NCBI GenBank assembly: GCA_037903475.1
Contig: JBAJFG010000019.1
Span: forward strand, 7,315,001 to 7,379,000
Reading direction: 5' to 3'
Length of the DNA: 64,000 bases
Source of the DNA: Ancylostoma caninum
Taxonomy: Eukaryota; Nematoda; Chromadorea; Rhabditida; Ancylostomatidae
The notes under the pieces are model-generated. The model saw only the letters and a list, made by a program, of their open reading frames with translations. It was not told where the DNA came from and searched no databases. Shown here one piece after another: positions 31,730 to 43,283 of this stretch; the stretch's first letter is position 1, and each line of letters opens with the position of its first letter. A program made the position numbers and the translations under genes.

Positions 31730-34700
31730 GTACATAACATTTACATTGCATTTAAATGCACATTTATTTGATCAGTCATAAAAATAAATCACCTTGATCA
31801 CCTTGACTCCCGTTTATCTTCGGATGTACCGAGCGGGCGCCAGCAATCCTTCCATTTGTCCCTCTCGCGAGCCAGAGTTGTCCAGTGGGTTCTGTCCGTT
31901 CGAGGGACACGAAGAGCATTATATCTTTCCTTGAAGGACTTCGTGAAGAAGTCTGACCATCGGGTCGGTGGTCTTCCTGTCGTGCGCTTAACGTCCCATG
32001 GAGTCCAGTCGCTGACGGCTCTTGTCCAACGGTGGTCGTTAAGACGCATCACGTGTCCGGCCCACCTGATCTTACTCAACTTGGCGTAAGCGGCAGCGTC
32101 CCTGATCTTCGACTGTTCACGAAGGGTGGAACTCCGTATTCCAGCCCTCACTTGTGTGAGGCGGGTTATTCCTAGCATCACCCTCTCGATGGAGCGTTCG
32201 ATGACGTTGACCGCATTCTCATCCTGCTTGCGTAACGCCCAGGTTTCCGAGGCGTACGTCAAAGCAGGGAGAACCGTTGTATTGAAGAGGTGGGCACGGA
32301 GCCTGGTGTTCTTCGTCTTCTTCACTACGTCCTCGATGCTCTTGTAGGCTCCCCAAGCCGCTCGCTTCCTCCTGCCCAGCTCTGGAGCGAGATCGTTCAT
32401 CATGTTGACTTCCCGACCTAGATATACGTAGCTGGAGCATTCGGATATGGTCGTTCCGTTGAGCGAGAATGGGGCATCCGGGACCCATCCGTTCCTCATG
32501 AACATCGTCTTCGTCAGGTTCAGTTGGAGACCGATCTTTCCACACGCGTCGTCAAAGTCGGCCAGCATCCGTTCCGCTTCGCCGATAGTTGGTGTTATAA
32601 GGACGATGTCGTCAGCGAAGCGAAGGTGGTTAAGTCGCCGGCCATCAACTTGCACTCCCATGCAATCCCATTCCAGTCTTCGCATGACGTCTTCGAGAGT
32701 GGCGCTGAATAGTTTTGGCGACACGGTGTCGCCTTGTCGAACCCCTCTCTTGACGTCGATAGTGATGTCGTCGTAGAATGGAGAAATCCTGGTCGTGAAG
32801 TTGCTGTAGAGCTCACGAAATATCTTGATGTACTGAGTAGGTATGCCCTGGTTGCCCAGGGCTTTGAGGACCGCCTCTGTCTCCACAGAGTCGAAGGCTT
32901 TCTTCAAATCGATGAACGTGAGACAGAGAGGCATCTTATACTCTCGCGATACTTCAATGAGTCTAGTGACCGTGTGTATGTGATCGATCGTACTGAATCC
33001 TTTTCGAAACCCTGCTTGCTCGCACGGCTGTCCTTCATCTAATGTCCTTTCGATCCTATTTAGAATCACTCGAGTGAAAAGCTTGTAGATGACGGACAAC
33101 AGACAGATGGGGCGATAATTGCCGATGTCCTGTGGGTCTCCCTTCTTGAACAGCAGCACGGTCCTGCTGGTCTTCCATTGGTTCGGTACCTTGCATTCCG
33201 ACAGGTACCGCGTGAAGAGCCTAGCCAAGGTGGTGATAAGAACTGGCGGTAGGTTCTTCAGATGTTCCGGTCGAATCCTGTCGGGGCCCGGTGCTGTACG
33301 ATTCTTCACCGACTTGATGGCATGTCGGACTTCGGAAGGGAGAACTGATGGGACAACGTATCCATCCTCCCTTGGGTGATATTGGGGGAGATGGACGTGG
33401 CTATCGAAGAGATCCGAGTAGAAGTCGTGGATGACCTTCTCCATTACCCGTCTTGATGAAGAAATTGTTCCTTCTGGGCGCCGGAGGGCGGTCATCTTGG
33501 TCTTACGATTGGCGAAGTCACGGCGGGCGTTGCGAATGCTTCTTCCTGCCTCTGCGGCTTCGGCCAATACTGCTGCTCGTCTCTCTTTAAGGTCTTCTTT
33601 TATCGCTTCTCTGCACCGTTTTGCGAGCTCGGACGTCAGTTGGTAGTTGCCTGCGGCTCTCGCGACTCCGCGCTGGCGTATCAGCTCGAGGGTCTCGTAA
33701 GACAGTCGTCTTTTGGTGGATCTTGAGCCCTCGGCTCTCCTTGCGCTGTCGCAGAGATGTTGAACAAGCCGATCGTATTCTTCGTCGATGTTGTCGACAA
33801 TGGCATCTTCCCAAAAGCCGGCTAACGAAGTGAAGAGATCCCAATTGATGACGGATTTGGGAGCCCTCTTCTTGAACTTCGCGGCTTTCTCTCCTTTGCG
33901 CGAGAAGAAGAATCTTGCACGAAGGAGGCGATGGTCTGATCCGGTGTAGAACTTCGGTACAACACCGACGTCGGTCAGGCAGAACCTTCGATTGACGATG
34001 ATGTGGTCAATTTCATTATGGTACTCTCCACCGGGTGACTCCCACGTCCACCGTAGGGAGGTTGGCTTCTGAAACTGTGAGTTACCATGGATGGTCTTCG
34101 TCGTCATGATGAACTCAGACAGCCTCTCTCCCTGTTCGTTCCACTGTAGGCCGTGGGTACCGATGTGAAGTTCCTCAGGCGTTCTCCTAGGGCCAATCTT
34201 GGCGTTGAAGTCGCCAACAATGACCTTGTAGAAAGTGTGGTCTTCCCTGTAGAACTTCTCCAAGTCCATGTAGAAGGCCTCGATTTCTTCATCGTCGTAG
34301 CTGGATGTTGGAGCATAGGCGACGAAGATTGTCAAGGCCGGTATTGATCCACATCTTCTCAGTCGCAAACGTCCGATTCGGGTTGTTAGCTGTTCGAACG
34401 AATCGATGTTCATGGCCAAGTTCGTGTTGACGAGGACACCGACTCCACCAACTCCTCTACTGTCGCAGGTTCCAAGGAACAGTTCTTCTCCAGTGTCGAA
34501 GGTGGCGTTCAGTGGCCGGTGTCTCCTCGTCTCGGTCAGTCCGATGACGTCGTACCTGATCTTCCTGGCCTGCATCATCAAATCCTCGATAGAAGCCTCC
34601 GATGCAAGCGTGCGTGCGTTGAAGGTACAGATCGTCATCATAGTCCTTCTGGTTTTAGGCAGCCTAGATAACCCCTCGGACCTCGTCCTCACTGGCGCCG

Positions 34701-35215
34701 CCGTACCAGTGACTCTTCCGAGATCAGGGGAACACTCTTTATTATTGCTGTGTCGAGCTTTAAGAAAAAGAAAACCCTTAGGAGATAGCTTGCTGGGCTC
34801 TATTCCCCCGCGGGTAGCTAGGGTAGGATTTCACCGGGAAGTTAGCCGGGCTTCCCGGGAGTGGACGATGGAGCTTATTTGTTGGAGGCGACTCCGAACC
34901 GCCTCCCTTGTACCTCCCAGTCACTTGAATGCAGGGCTTTTGGTCGGATAGATGTGCAGGATACAATCTGCAGACACGCAAGTACACTCACGCACGCATG
35001 CATGAACACACCCACGCGCTGGCAGAAGGTATGGATCGTTCCGACACTGCAGAAACAGGGAGTCCATCCCCTGAATCCACCCGCGTCTCAGGGCAGGCAC
35101 AAGGTCGCGTGTGGTCCGCGATTAGCCCCCTATCCGCCACCTGGGGACGCGCCACGTAGCCTCGCGACTAACCGGCTGGGATCCCTCTTATGAGGGAGAT
35201 CCGTGGAAAAATAAA
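31730..35215 (-). mobile_element. RTE-clade non-LTR retrotransposon, apparently full length
   Basis: Contains one long frame (31798-34641) for endonuclease plus reverse transcriptase, about 570 bases of GC-rich leader (to about 35215, starting GGATCTCCCTCATAAGAGGG on the minus strand) and a short AT-rich 3' region. A leader frame without known function spans 34987-34778 and stops just before the main frame. Ends are approximate: the 5' limit is set by the abrupt change to AT-rich DNA, the 3' limit by loss of composition near 31730. I did not find a clear target duplication. The absence of stops and frameshifts suggests a young copy. Confidence 0.85.
31798..34641 (-). CDS. RTE endonuclease-reverse transcriptase polyprotein
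   Basis: 947 codons from ATG 34641 to TGA 31798. The frame is open further upstream, but the first ATG is here. Residues 1-240 form an apurinic-type endonuclease: CTFNART near the start, catalytic Glu in LTETR (37), GDFN (143-146) and SDH (235-237). Residues 440-700 are the reverse transcriptase: NYRPICLLSVIYK, motif A FIDLKKAFDSV with catalytic Asp 578, RQGDTVSPKLFS, and FADD with Asp 677 and 678. The tail ends with the family's GRPPTRWSDFF. All catalytic residues seen are present and there are no stops, so it may encode active enzyme. RTE elements insert by target-primed reverse transcription. The protein type is very common in hookworm genomes, from memory. No accessory ORF could be verified. 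Confidence 0.96.
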   Translation of the reverse strand: MMTICTFNARTLASEASIEDLMMQARKIRYDVIGLTETRRHRPLNATFDTGEELFLGTCDSRGVGGVGVLVNTNLAMNIDSFEQLTTRIGRLRLRRCGSIPALTIFVAYAPTSSYDDEEIEAFYMDLEKFYREDHTFYKVIVGDFNAKIGPRRTPEELHIGTHGLQWNEQGERLSEFIMTTKTIHGNSQFQKPTSLRWTWESPGGEYHNEIDHIIVNRRFCLTDVGVVPKFYTGSDHRLLRARFFFSRKGEKAAKFKKRAPKSVINWDLFTSLAGFWEDAIVDNIDEEYDRLVQHLCDSARRAEGSRSTKRRLSYETLELIRQRGVARAAGNYQLTSELAKRCREAIKEDLKERRAAVLAEAAEAGRSIRNARRDFANRKTKMTALRRPEGTISSSRRVMEKVIHDFYSDLFDSHVHLPQYHPREDGYVVPSVLPSEVRHAIKSVKNRTAPGPDRIRPEHLKNLPPVLITTLARLFTRYLSECKVPNQWKTSRTVLLFKKGDPQDIGNYRPICLLSVIYKLFTRVILNRIERTLDEGQPCEQAGFRKGFSTIDHIHTVTRLIEVSREYKMPLCLTFIDLKKAFDSVETEAVLKALGNQGIPTQYIKIFRELYSNFTTRISPFYDDITIDVKRGVRQGDTVSPKLFSATLEDVMRRLEWDCMGVQVDGRRLNHLRFADDIVLITPTIGEAERMLADFDDACGKIGLQLNLTKTMFMRNGWVPDAPFSLNGTTISECSSYVYLGREVNMMNDLAPELGRRKRAAWGAYKSIEDVVKKTKNTRLRAHLFNTTVLPALTYASETWALRKQDENAVNVIERSIERVMLGITRLTQVRAGIRSSTLREQSKIRDAAAYAKLSKIRWAGHVMRLNDHRWTRAVSDWTPWDVKRTTGRPPTRWSDFFTKSFKERYNALRVPRTDRTHWTTLARERDKWKDCWRPLGTSEDKRESR

Positions 35216-37221
35216 TAAACAATAAGAATAATAAAGAATGAAACAATAAAAATAAGCCTGCCTACAGACGTGAGGCAGAAACGATTGCATGTAGTTGGAC
35301 CATTTATTACTCACTCCTTAACATAAATTTGCAAAGGTTCGAATCAAAAAAGAGGAGAGAAAAAGGTTAGATTCACTAACCCCTCCCATTTTTCACCTCC
35401 AGTTCGTGCTCGGAATGTGAGCACACTTTGACGGTAAGAATGAGTTGGGAGCCGGGAGGGGGGGGGGAGCCACTCATATTTACACTCAGCTGAATCCGTA
35501 GGTTTAAGCTGGGCTTGTCCTTGAGCTTAGATATATGCTTTGGCTCACCCCCCCCCCTCTTTGGAACTTATGCTTAGCCTTGAATTCGGGACTAGGCACT
35601 CGCAAACCATGCTGCGCTTCGTATGGGTGACCGAGTTTTTTTAGTCCTGAGAATCTGGGAATGAGAATCTGTTCCAGGAAAGGTCCTACAATATCCAGGT
35701 TGAAATTTGCAAGCAGTAACAAATTAAGCTCCTATGCAAATCTTTTTCACCTATGACCACTATTGCGGAATGAGTGAATACATTTGAAGTGAATAGCAGG
35801 ATAATTTTTTCTGTAATAGGGCCCGGATTCTGGGGACGGAGTCATTTCTCGACCAGCCAGACCTGTATAATTCCTCCTCTCAACAAATCACCATAGGATG
35901 AAAAGTTTAGTCCGGTTCGCAGGCACTATTACCGAAGTTCCTACGCATAATGTGTGAACCAACTTCTCTAAACTCGACATCGGCACTGGTTTTCTTGCGT
36001 GAACCTCATTTTCTCAACGAAATATATGTAAATTAAGTGGACGAGATAGGAAATCACGGTAAGACCATCCCCTAACCGTACTTAACAATTCATTTTCTCA
36101 TCTCACCCAAAAATAGGCCAACGGTGGCAAACACTACCAAATCCGTCCGGATATGGTTACTTTTCAGTTTTTATAGTATAACCATCCCGAACTATATTAC
36201 TGGCTCCACAGAGATCAAATGTGTGTTTCTTCCCTCTTAATTAATGGCGAATGTGTTGAAAAATCGGACAGACAGCCCGACGCCCTTTAATTCCAGGACG
36301 CACTCAGGACAAAGGAAGTATGTGCGACGATATCTATAGATTCGCACTTTCATGCATTCATTTACCAGGAAAAAAGTATGGGAGAGATTCTATAATAGAT
36401 GGCACGTGTATGGAATAGAGGCAGTGCTGAGAGCTGCCCTCCAGGAATTTCTTCCTCAAACTGGAGGCTATTAAGTTTTGGAGGGGTCTGTTATAACACT
36501 CACAATCGGTTATAATTATCATTTATCAACGAACTCCAAACTGTAAATCGATATAACAACATTCAATTCTTTCTCAATAATCGTGGATACTCTGCCCAGA
36601 AATTCATGGATGTTCATCTCTGAAGATTCTTGCAAATTTAGACTCAAAAGATCAAAAAATAACTTGATTCGAAGTGAGAGGAAACGAGAATAAATACTCT
36701 TTTTTTCTAGCAAACAGATAAGAGAGGTAGCATATTATCACTAGATTAGCAGTATGTACTAGGGAATGTGGTATTCAACTAGCCATTGGGAAGCATCCAG
36801 GAAGAACCTCCCGCATGTTCCTTTGCCACAACAAAAGGTCAACGCATTCTAAGTAATGGCAATGAGGGAAGTGGCCCATTAATCTACGCACGCAAAAGAA
36901 ATCAACCATTTGTTATTCATTAGACGTCCACAAGGTACACTCTGTGAACTTTCAGCCTGATTAGGCATGGCTAAAAGCAGTGCACCTTTGTTGCAGTGAG
37001 GCGATGGCTGAAAGAGTTACAGTCAGGTTGCGGCGGAGTTAGAAATAGGGCTAGCAATGTGGGGTTCACAAACAGCTTTGAGAAAAAGCGAAAGATTTGG
37101 GAGTGTAGCAGCTGTTGATGCTATTGTCCGCTACATTAGTGGCAATATATTCTAAAAATTTTTGGCCTTTTCGGACAAACCCAAATTTTTGTCTTATTTC
37201 CATAGAGCTATAGCCGGGGTA
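35216..37221. other. unassigned sequence
   Basis: Two C/G tracts (35458-35467, 35548-35557). A 64-codon minus frame (36519-36713) without splice support. Nothing else recognised. Confidence 0.4.
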
Positions 37222-37503
37222 CAGTGCCAGTCAACCATATTTCCACCATAGAATACCGCCCATCTGGTCTGCCGCACCGCACCACCTACGCAGCGCGGCA
37301 GACCAGCTGCGCTATGTGGCTGGTGGACGTTGCCGGTCTTTTTTTCCTTAGACCGTTTTCATTCCGAAATGCTTGGCTAACATCAATATCGGCAACGCTC
37401 GACAACCACACAGCCAGGCTGCTCTGTCGCGCCGTGTGGGTAGTGCGGCGCGGCAGACCAGGTGGGTGGTATTCTGTGGCACAGAGATGTTTGAGCGGCA
37501 CTG
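37222..37503. mobile_element. palindromic MITE, Tc1/mariner-like ends
   Basis: 282 bases that fold back on themselves. The left end CAGTGCCAGTCAACC and right end (complement) CAGTGCCGCTCAAAC extend as an inverted repeat of about 110 bases at roughly 80 percent identity (shared core CTGGTCTGCCGC). A TA precedes the left end and CA follows the right end, which may be a mutated TA. CAGTG ends at TA are typical of Tc1/mariner. The open frames 37224-37545 on both strands are by-products of the palindrome. Confidence 0.65.
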
Positions 37504-37606
37504 CACATTTCTACTGCTGACCACGACTATGAAATTTTTCAACAATGGTGATGCTTTTCTGAGTTACAGTAATATGTAGTGTGGATTGTTCCACTTCCCT
37601 TATCAG

Positions 37607-37774
37607 GACAATGATATCCAGTTTGAACCTCAACGTGTTTCTGAGGGGTTACTGGTCAGTATCGGTCCAGTTATGAAGCTCTACTATACGCTGAACCGTC
37701 TCTGCCCCACAACTTTTCAAAAATGCGTTATGGTGCGAGTTGGATGCGATTTTCGTGGTCAAGATGGGGAATAA
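37607..37774 (+). CDS. coding-like exon after a strong acceptor, unknown gene
   Basis: CCACTTCCCTTATCAG is followed by 55 codons (NDIQFEPQRVSEGLLVSIGP, then YYTLNRLCPTTFQKCVMVRV) to TAA 37772-37774. The same frame continues beyond the TAA as FVSFDEFWKRNCMYTERQWR to another TAA. The stop may thus be a mutation in a decayed copy. The minus strand is open across 37649-37900 and carries a good donor (AAAG|GTAAGT at 37777), so the strand is uncertain. No family recognised. Confidence 0.25.
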   Translation, partial: DNDIQFEPQRVSEGLLVSIGPVMKLYYTLNRLCPTTFQKCVMVRVGCDFRGQDGE

Positions 37775-39330
37775 CTTACCTTTGTGAGCTTTGATGAATT
37801 CTGGAAGAGAAACTGCATGTACACTGAGCGTCAATGGCGGTAACCATTCCGCAGCCTCCACAAGGACTTGACGCAACCGCACCACGAGTGCCACAATAGT
37901 GCACGTGTGCCATAAAAAATTAACAAGAAAAATAAATATAAGATATACGATATAAAATGGGTGTCATATTTGTGTTCAGCATATCATATTACCCTATTGA
38001 CCTAATTAGCGAAGTTTCATTTCTCTTCTAGGGAAAAACTACAATTACAGTACCTAATTAGGCATTCTAGCGATTGGAGCAGCATGTCACTGTAATTCTG
38101 AAAATGGGTGGAATTGAGATGCTGTAAGAGTACTGGACGGTTGCCATTGGGATGTCATCCGGTCGTTATTTGTTTGCTGTCAGATTTCTGCACAAAAAAA
38201 AAACGATTAGCAATAGAAGAGCGACCGAATAGCAACAAAATGTGTAGCTCGTAGACAGCACTGAAACGGCGCTCCTTTTCGGAAATTAGACCAGAACTGA
38301 CATGGACTCCTTTTACTGGAATCCCTGAAAAGTTTCGGTGTTTCCATATGCAGTCAGCACCAAGGTTATGACATTCATTTACTGCCCTTTAGGGAAGATT
38401 ATCCAATTATTCATTTATTTGTTTATGTATTTGAGTACACACGAAGTGCTTCATAGAAAAATAAAGCAGGTAACCAGTTACGATATGAAAAAAGAATAAA
38501 CTAAAAGTCGGAGAAATAAGTGAATAAAGAAAAATCAGAGGAATCGGAGAAATTACATAGATGTCAGAGAAAAAAACAGCGCAGGAAAGTGTGGACAGAC
38601 AGCAAGCACGAGTGTTCAGCTATCATCTTTCTTGAAACAAAATACTTGCACTCGTTGGAGCAAGACATACGGTTGTCTTATCTACTACTCAAAAATTTGT
38701 TTACCAGCAAAATAGAGGTATTTGTTATGCATCACGTAAGGCTTAACGGTACCACAAGCTCTTCACGTGGGCCCATTCTACAGAGGAAGAAGAAAACGCA
38801 AGAGACATGGCTGAATGAGGCGCACTCCAGCAGAAATCCTTCGCAGTGAAGTCGCAGTTGTTAAGACAAAAAATCGGAAATAATTTCATTCGGATAACAG
38901 TAGGGCATATAGCTGGGAATTAAAACGGCGAGAAAATTTGATAAGAAAAAAAAGGAAAAAGAGACTTAGAGCCAGTCGAGAAATAGAAACAAATCACAAG
39001 GACAAACTCTTTCATCACTGAAGTGATAAATACTCAATTTAGCACAGAGCAATTAATTTATTCTAGCACTTCCCCATTCAGAAAGATCTTTGGCTCAAGC
39101 ACCCATTCCATAGAAATTTGTCAACTGCTCCTATTTTTAGCTTTTCCTCAGAATTTTTCTCCATTCGCTTGGTTTAGAGGCCTTCTGTTTTCACTTCACT
39201 CGGTTTCTTCAATATCTCCCTGCGATCATCCCCCAGTAACACCGTAAACAACATGTCCATAAATAATTAAGAAAGGTGTTATAATATGTAAAGGATCTTA
39301 GATGGGAAGCCGTTTTAAATGTGAACGAGT
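37775..39330. other. unassigned sequence
   Basis: Apart from the minus-strand frame reaching to about 37900, nothing is recognised. The plus-strand frame 38520-38849 is A-rich and lacks splice support. Confidence 0.4.
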
Positions 39331-39360
39331 ATGTATGTGGGATCCGGATCCCACATACAT
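39331..39360. repeat. perfect 30-bp palindrome without spacer
   Basis: ATGTATGTGGGATCC followed directly by its exact reverse complement. It is not part of a recognisable element. Confidence 0.95.
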
Positions 39361-39545
39361 AACCATAGCCAGACATATTGATTGGATTGAGGGTATTGCT
39401 TTACCTTTTTTGGGCTGTACCCATTATACCTGTTCATATAATAAAATCTGATGTGGATAACACAATCCCAGGATTTCAAATATTCGTGTAAAAATAAATC
39501 TTAAAGTAAATAAATGAATAAGTTTCACTTTGGTCAGTGAAATAA

Positions 39546-39833
39546 GGATATATCAACGTTCTAACTATAAATAGTTCGCTAACTACACTTGAAATGTTAA
39601 AAAGCATGGTAGAAGAAGTCAGTGGAATCGGGGTTAATAACATAATACTTAGTACTGCAGGAGTTAACAGGCTTATCAGCACATTCCACCATTGCAGTAC
39701 CGCTATAAAACGCCTGGAAAGTACTAAGAGGACGCCCATGACCCTATGGAACTATAGAGACCCGAAACAGGATCAATTCCTCATTAAACAAGGCTATAAA
39801 AACGCTCAGCCAGATATTCCGGGAGCCCGTTGA
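39546..39833 (+). CDS. coding-like open frame, 95 codons
   Basis: Opens after TAA 39543-39545 and closes at TGA 39831-39833, with ATG at 39594. It reads MLKSMVEEVSGIGVNNIILS and later TLWNYRDPKQDQFLIKQGYK. The appearance is protein-like, with no motif I recognise and no splice sites that I could tie to it. The antisense frame 39476-39739 is hydrophobic and less convincing. Confidence 0.25.
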   Translation, partial: GYINVLTINSSLTTLEMLKSMVEEVSGIGVNNIILSTAGVNRLISTFHHCSTAIKRLESTKRTPMTLWNYRDPKQDQFLIKQGYKNAQPDIPGAR

Positions 39834-41940
39834 ATCAGGAAACCAAATGATTAACTGAAACTGGCGATAATGATAATATAAGTTAACCAAGACAGAAGTT
39901 GTTGCATTCAAGAGCCATGTTGCATACTCGATATTGCTTATATGAAATGTACTCCTGCACTCTGGCTAATTATAATCAATTGAAGTCTACCAGTCGTCTC
40001 TGCCTTCATAACGGCTGAATAAAAGCTTCTAGAGAAATGAAATATCGTCTGCGTCGAAAGCGGTAAGTCCCGCACTGGATTTGAACTAAGCAAACTAAGC
40101 TTTCAAACCAAAAGTAACCAAACTTTATTCGCAAAACGCCGTGGAGGTTTTCTTTGGTTCCTCGAAAAAAAAGCGGAGCCAATTCGTTGGCGCTTCCGTA
40201 CCTATGCCGCACTTCTGAGTTCAGGAATTCCTCATATTGTTCGAAACGAGCAAGCTTCGTGCGCTGCGAGAAGTTGCGAGAACCTAATCGAAAAATATAA
40301 TGTGGAAAGAAAGAAAAAATGGAGAACACCAAGAGAAATCCAAAAAAATTCTGCGGAAAGCACTAGACATCAACGATGCAACGTTTGCATGGATGCTCAC
40401 ATCATAATGGATTACTCTGGATTCCATAAGCATCTGAAGAATCTCCTAACTCTCCATACACAGCACAGAGGCCTAGCCTCCTAGAACTTCCGGCCATTAA
40501 TGATGTCAACCGAAAAAAGAAACGGAGCGGAAGTCGCTTCATTACTTGAGCGGATGGGAAATAAATACTTATAACATAATGTGTAGGGTTTAAATTGAAT
40601 GCACACCGATGATGGGAATGATTTTAAAAAATGAATGGTGGGAACAAATAAAATGGAAATATTTGAAATAAACGGTGAAAACAAGACCTCAGAGAAGGCA
40701 CTGCCATAATCGTTTCCTACAACTTAGCCACGTAGCTTCACACGAATTTAAGCTTAATTAAATCTTTGACGCTGAGAAAACAACGTCTGACTTGAAGAGC
40801 ACAATAGCTAATCAAGAAAATTCCGGGAATCGACCCTGAAAAACCAGCAAACATGTTACTCCAGAGATCAACAGCAGTATCCACAAATCTGTATGTGGCA
40901 TATGTGTGCCAGGCTGGCTGGTGGGATTGATTCGTGCCACAATATTTTCAATGACTAAAGTTTCACAGCAAATAACAAATGTTTTTCTTCGTCAAATGAT
41001 ACTAATTGAGCATAAGAGGGGCACCATAACACCTGCATTGAAAGAGTATGGTTCCCGTTGGAAAACATCACGGAAAAAATGCAGATGCAGGTGATCCAGT
41101 AGAATCAGAAGCAAGTAGCACAGAAGGAGTAATAACTTCAGGAGGGCGGGAGGAAATTTTTGCAGGGGGAGGGGGGGGGAGGCGCCGTTACATATTGCGG
41201 GAACCTTCAAGAGTTTGTGTGCAATGCATGCATACGTAAAGCGTGTTTCATGTCAATAAGGTAGTCAAAAACCTATTTTTTCAGGGGGTTATTGATATAT
41301 GGATATCTTTGGTTTATTATTTCTATTGAGACAGGTACAGTGAGTGTCGACGGTGGTGCGTTTTTTGCGGATACAAAAAGCACGCAGCGTCACCGCGCCG
41401 CTTGTGCAGGAATCGTCGTAAATCTGGGTTTGTGTGGTAGCGTTTCGTAATATTTAATGTTGGCTATCGAGAAAACTAACTAATCGCCGAGAAATCCTTG
41501 TAGTTTGTGTCGTGGTGAGGATTCCACCGGGAGCGGTGCGGATGCGCCGCGTTCTTGTACGCGAGAAACGCACCGCTACTGACGCTAACTTTGTGCTCCC
41601 CTCTGTGCTTGCCTATATTACCGATATTAGACGAGAGAAGCGCCTATCATGGGCGAAAACCGCGTGGAAGAAATTTTTTCTAGGTAAAGGCGAACTTCGG
41701 GGGTGATTTTATGATGACGAAGCCAAGGTGTCTACTTTCATCTTGAGAAGTTATAGTTACTTCAATTAATAGGTACAGGTGCTGGACGCAAAACATCTGA
41801 ATGATCATGGTTGAGCTCAACATCGGGTCGTTCTTTTTACCATGTTGGTCGTGAGCCAAGCCTGTCGACTAACTGCAATACGCTGGAATTTTGGAACAAC
41901 AATGCTGTCTTAATTCTGTGACAGGAACGCGGCCCAAACA
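39834..41940. other. unassigned sequence
   Basis: Several 60-108 codon frames on both strands overlap without splice or motif support. A GA-rich run with nine G lies at 41171-41179. No element ends found. Confidence 0.4.
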
Positions 41941-41941
41941 G

Positions 41942-42118
41942 CTTAATGTACAGGGAACTCCAAACGGCCGTGTGCGAGGGGCGGGACCGCGGACTCGAGT
42001 TGCCTGCTGCAGGCAGAGGCGGAGAATCCAGAGCGTGCAGAAACCCTCTGTCTCTGCCCAAGAGAGCCGCGCTGCGGACCCGCCCCTTGCATATGGCCGT
42101 TTGGAGTTCCCTGCATTA
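41942..42118. repeat. GC-rich inverted repeat, MITE-like
   Basis: The core 41951-42111 has ends CAGGGAACTCCAAACGGCC and its complement. Both arms continue into related GC-rich sequence (GGGGCGGG and CCCGCCCC). Outside the core, CTTAATG and CATTAAG extend the inverted repeat, with two extra bases on the left. The family is not assigned. Confidence 0.6.
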
Positions 42119-42609
42119 AGTTGAAAGCCTATGGGCATCTCCCCCTAGCTAAGGAATCTAATCAGATGATCAATTGCATCATTTTCATCAGTTCAAAAGG
42201 TGTTGTAACGAACCAAATAGGTGCTGTGCCCACTCTCATGTGTTACCTGGACCCATTTTAATGAAAGTTCGGATTCAAGAGATTCTTGGGTACAGCTCTG
42301 TTTGTGGGGGAGGGGCAGCTGTGGCTCGACCAGGATGCTGGCTCACGATTTTTGCTCTTTGAATCGACTTGCCTGCCGAAGTCTCTTTGGGGCTCCTCTA
42401 TTTCTATGTTCTTTATGAAAATGCACAATGTGAATATTCATAAGGTATGAATAGATGAATAAATAAATTCCTCGGGGCGACGTTGATCTCTGGTTCATGT
42501 CCTCTCATTCCCCAAAATTTCATGGGTGGCCTTTCGCTTCAAAATCATTGTCAACTGGCGATGGAGAAGACGGACCGAGAACACTGGTGGCGGCTCATTC
42601 GTGCTTCTC

Positions 42610-43283
42610 AAAAGCAGCACCCACGGAAATTCTCGACTTCGAGATTTCGGTACAATTCGGGGTAATCGGGTGTGCTTAACACTGTTATAATGCTGAAGAC
42701 AGTCGAAACCGTCGAAATCCCTGCTTTCTGGAACCCCTCAAGTCATCGATTTCGAGCAAGTTGGGCCGAGTTGCGCGACCTGTTCGCTGTGGACCGATCC
42801 AGAAAAGTCAACACCGCTGCCTTTTTTGTCAGCTGTTTTGCGGGCGAAATAGGTTTTTGGCCATGTTTTGCGGCGTTCCTGAAGTTCATGGAAGAAAACA
42901 AACTTCGAAAAAGATAGCCTGACCAGCCAAGATGAGGCGATGATCAACCATACAAGTAATTAAACCAGCACATTTCTTGTGAAGTAACAGGTAAAAAAAG
43001 TCATCATGCTAAGTAGTGCAAAAAAGAAAGTTAAGGACCAAGAAATAGCTTTACAATAACAAAGAAAAATGACTAACCACCACATCAGCTGACAGCAACG
43101 ACCCGTTGCCGCCACAACACGATCGAACGACCCCACGCTGATCCTGCTGGTCTAGGATCTTGGATATTTCACTAGTCATATCTCAGAAACGGTTGGGTTT
43201 CCCGCGGTGCATTCTTCGCTAAATTGTTAGAACTATTGCTAAGGTTCAAAACCCCAGACAGGAAAATTTCCGTGGGTGCTGCG
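42610..43283. repeat. dispersed repeat copies in inverted orientation (GGCAGC family)
   Basis: GCAGCACCCACGGAAATT occurs at about 42613-42630 on the plus strand and at about 43266-43283 on the minus strand. The 670 bases could be one element with short terminal inverted repeats or two oppositely oriented family members. The upstream block 42130-42560 also resembles sequence I associate, from memory, with hookworm repeats. No intact gene is inside; the plus frame 42672-42917 is unsupported. Confidence 0.45.

Noticed and set aside
31856..34347. Many plus-strand frames and alternate minus frames
   Set aside because: Shadows of the RTE polyprotein in other registers.
35337..35350. B-box-like GGTTCGAATC
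   Set aside because: No A box, acceptor stem or cloverleaf around it; not a tRNA gene.
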